Assembly (NCBI GenBank): GCA_023393485.1
Contig: JAEWLD010000028.1
Coordinates: 1 to 5,939 of the forward strand
DNA from: Bacteroidota bacterium
GTDB taxonomy: Bacteria; Bacteroidota; Bacteroidia; Flavobacteriales; Flavobacteriaceae
Direction of reading: 5' to 3'
DNA: 5,939 nucleotides
Below, one piece after another: positions 5,613 through 5,939 of the stretch (position 1 is its first letter; every line of letters starts with the position of its first letter). Under the pieces are notes generated by a model. The model saw nothing but the letters and a program-made list of their open reading frames with translations. It searched no databases and was not told where the DNA came from. The translations under genes and the position numbers were made by a program.

Positions 5613-5939
5613 AACCCGGTTCAATCGGGCGTTCAAAGCTTTTGAGAAAATCGTCGCACCTTCATAATTGAGGTGATCTGAGTTGAAAAACGCGGTTTCG
5701 GGAAGCGGAAAGTTGAGATAATCCCAATATTCGATGTTGTACTTTTTAGTCAGACGGCCGATGTCGATCTGGTTTTGACGCGTGACTTCGGAATCAAATT
5801 GAGCCGTCAGTTCGGGATAACATGGCGGCGTAAAAAGAATCGGCGTAACCCCGCGCGACTGCAATTGCGTGATAAAATCTTCAAGATCGGCGAGTACTTC
5901 CGCCCTTTCGGATGGGTTGTGGACGATGGCGTTCAGATC
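5601..5939 (-). CDS. SGNH/GDSL hydrolase-like protein, C-terminal 112 residues (cut by window edge)
   Basis: This minus-strand frame is open to the right edge, so only the last 112 residues are visible; the start and any signal peptide lie outside. A TTG at 5864 is internal, because the frame continues upstream with DLEDFITQLQ. The fragment shows a helix, then the strand GVTPILFTPPCYP (30-42), then a helix containing RQNQIDIGRLTKKY (54-67). Near the end, FFNSDHLNYEGATIFSKAL (84-102) matches the C-terminal block V of SGNH hydrolases, which supplies the catalytic Asp and His; D88 and H89 are the likely pair. The TPPCYP and DHLNYEGA pattern resembles SGNH proteins of the DltD/AlgX type that partner MBOAT O-acyltransferases, but no such neighbour can be seen. 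It could equally be an esterase. Its last 12 bases overlap the end of anmK on the opposite strand. Confidence 0.7.
   Translation of the reverse strand, partial: DLNAIVHNPSERAEVLADLEDFITQLQSRGVTPILFTPPCYPELTAQFDSEVTRQNQIDIGRLTKKYNIEYWDYLNFPLPETAFFNSDHLNYEGATIFSKALNARLNRVSKI

Noticed and set aside
5615..5629. Terminator hairpin for anmK.
   Set aside because: The stem is only four to five base pairs, lies within the opposing coding sequence and has no immediate T-run.

Overview
The window reads as ordinary chromosomal DNA from a member of the Bacteroidota, most likely Flavobacteriaceae. Three intergenic sites match the Bacteroidota -7 promoter consensus TAnnTTTG. No gene start has a clear purine-rich Shine-Dalgarno sequence, which is usual for this phylum. 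The protein set and order (Crp/Fnr, YHS, DoxX-like, DinB-like, NRDE, ATP-grasp) look flavobacterial. Base composition is more balanced than in the AT-rich flavobacteria, so the species cannot be named. Coding density is very high. There are no tRNA or rRNA genes, CRISPR arrays, insertion-sequence genes or phage genes.

Layout from left to right. Positions 1-2426 hold five tightly packed minus-strand genes, transcribed in the order YHS-domain secreted protein, DoxX-like membrane protein, DinB-like protein, NRDE (TANGO2-like) protein, and an ATP-grasp protein cut by the left edge. Neighbouring genes overlap by 1, 13 or 4 bases or are 1 base apart, so they very probably form one operon. A good -7 element lies just before the YHS gene. 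Upstream, still on the minus strand, is a Crp/Fnr-type regulator (2505-3182). Then comes a gap of about 150 bases that is almost completely filled by a palindromic, repeat-rich element (3198-3333). Next is a short-chain-type acyl-CoA dehydrogenase (3334-4476). A 59-base divergent promoter region separates it from anmK on the plus strand (4536-5612). AnmK is the anhydro-MurNAc kinase of cell-wall recycling. At the right edge is the C-terminal part of an SGNH-hydrolase-like protein on the minus strand (5601 to the edge), which overlaps the end of anmK tail to tail by 12 bases.

How the genes may work together: anmK (peptidoglycan recycling) and the acyl-CoA dehydrogenase (fatty-acid or branched-chain acid breakdown) are housekeeping metabolism and share only an intergenic promoter region. 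The five-gene operon is functionally obscure. It combines a secreted putative metal-binding protein, a small four-helix membrane protein, a putative metal-dependent DinB-fold enzyme, a putative Ntn-like NRDE protein and a carboxylate-amine or peptide ligase-like ATP-grasp protein. The Crp/Fnr protein just upstream is a plausible but unproven local regulator. The most interesting items are this uncharacterised operon, the nested inverted-repeat element in front of the Crp/Fnr gene, and the back-to-back divergent promoters at 4502-4531.
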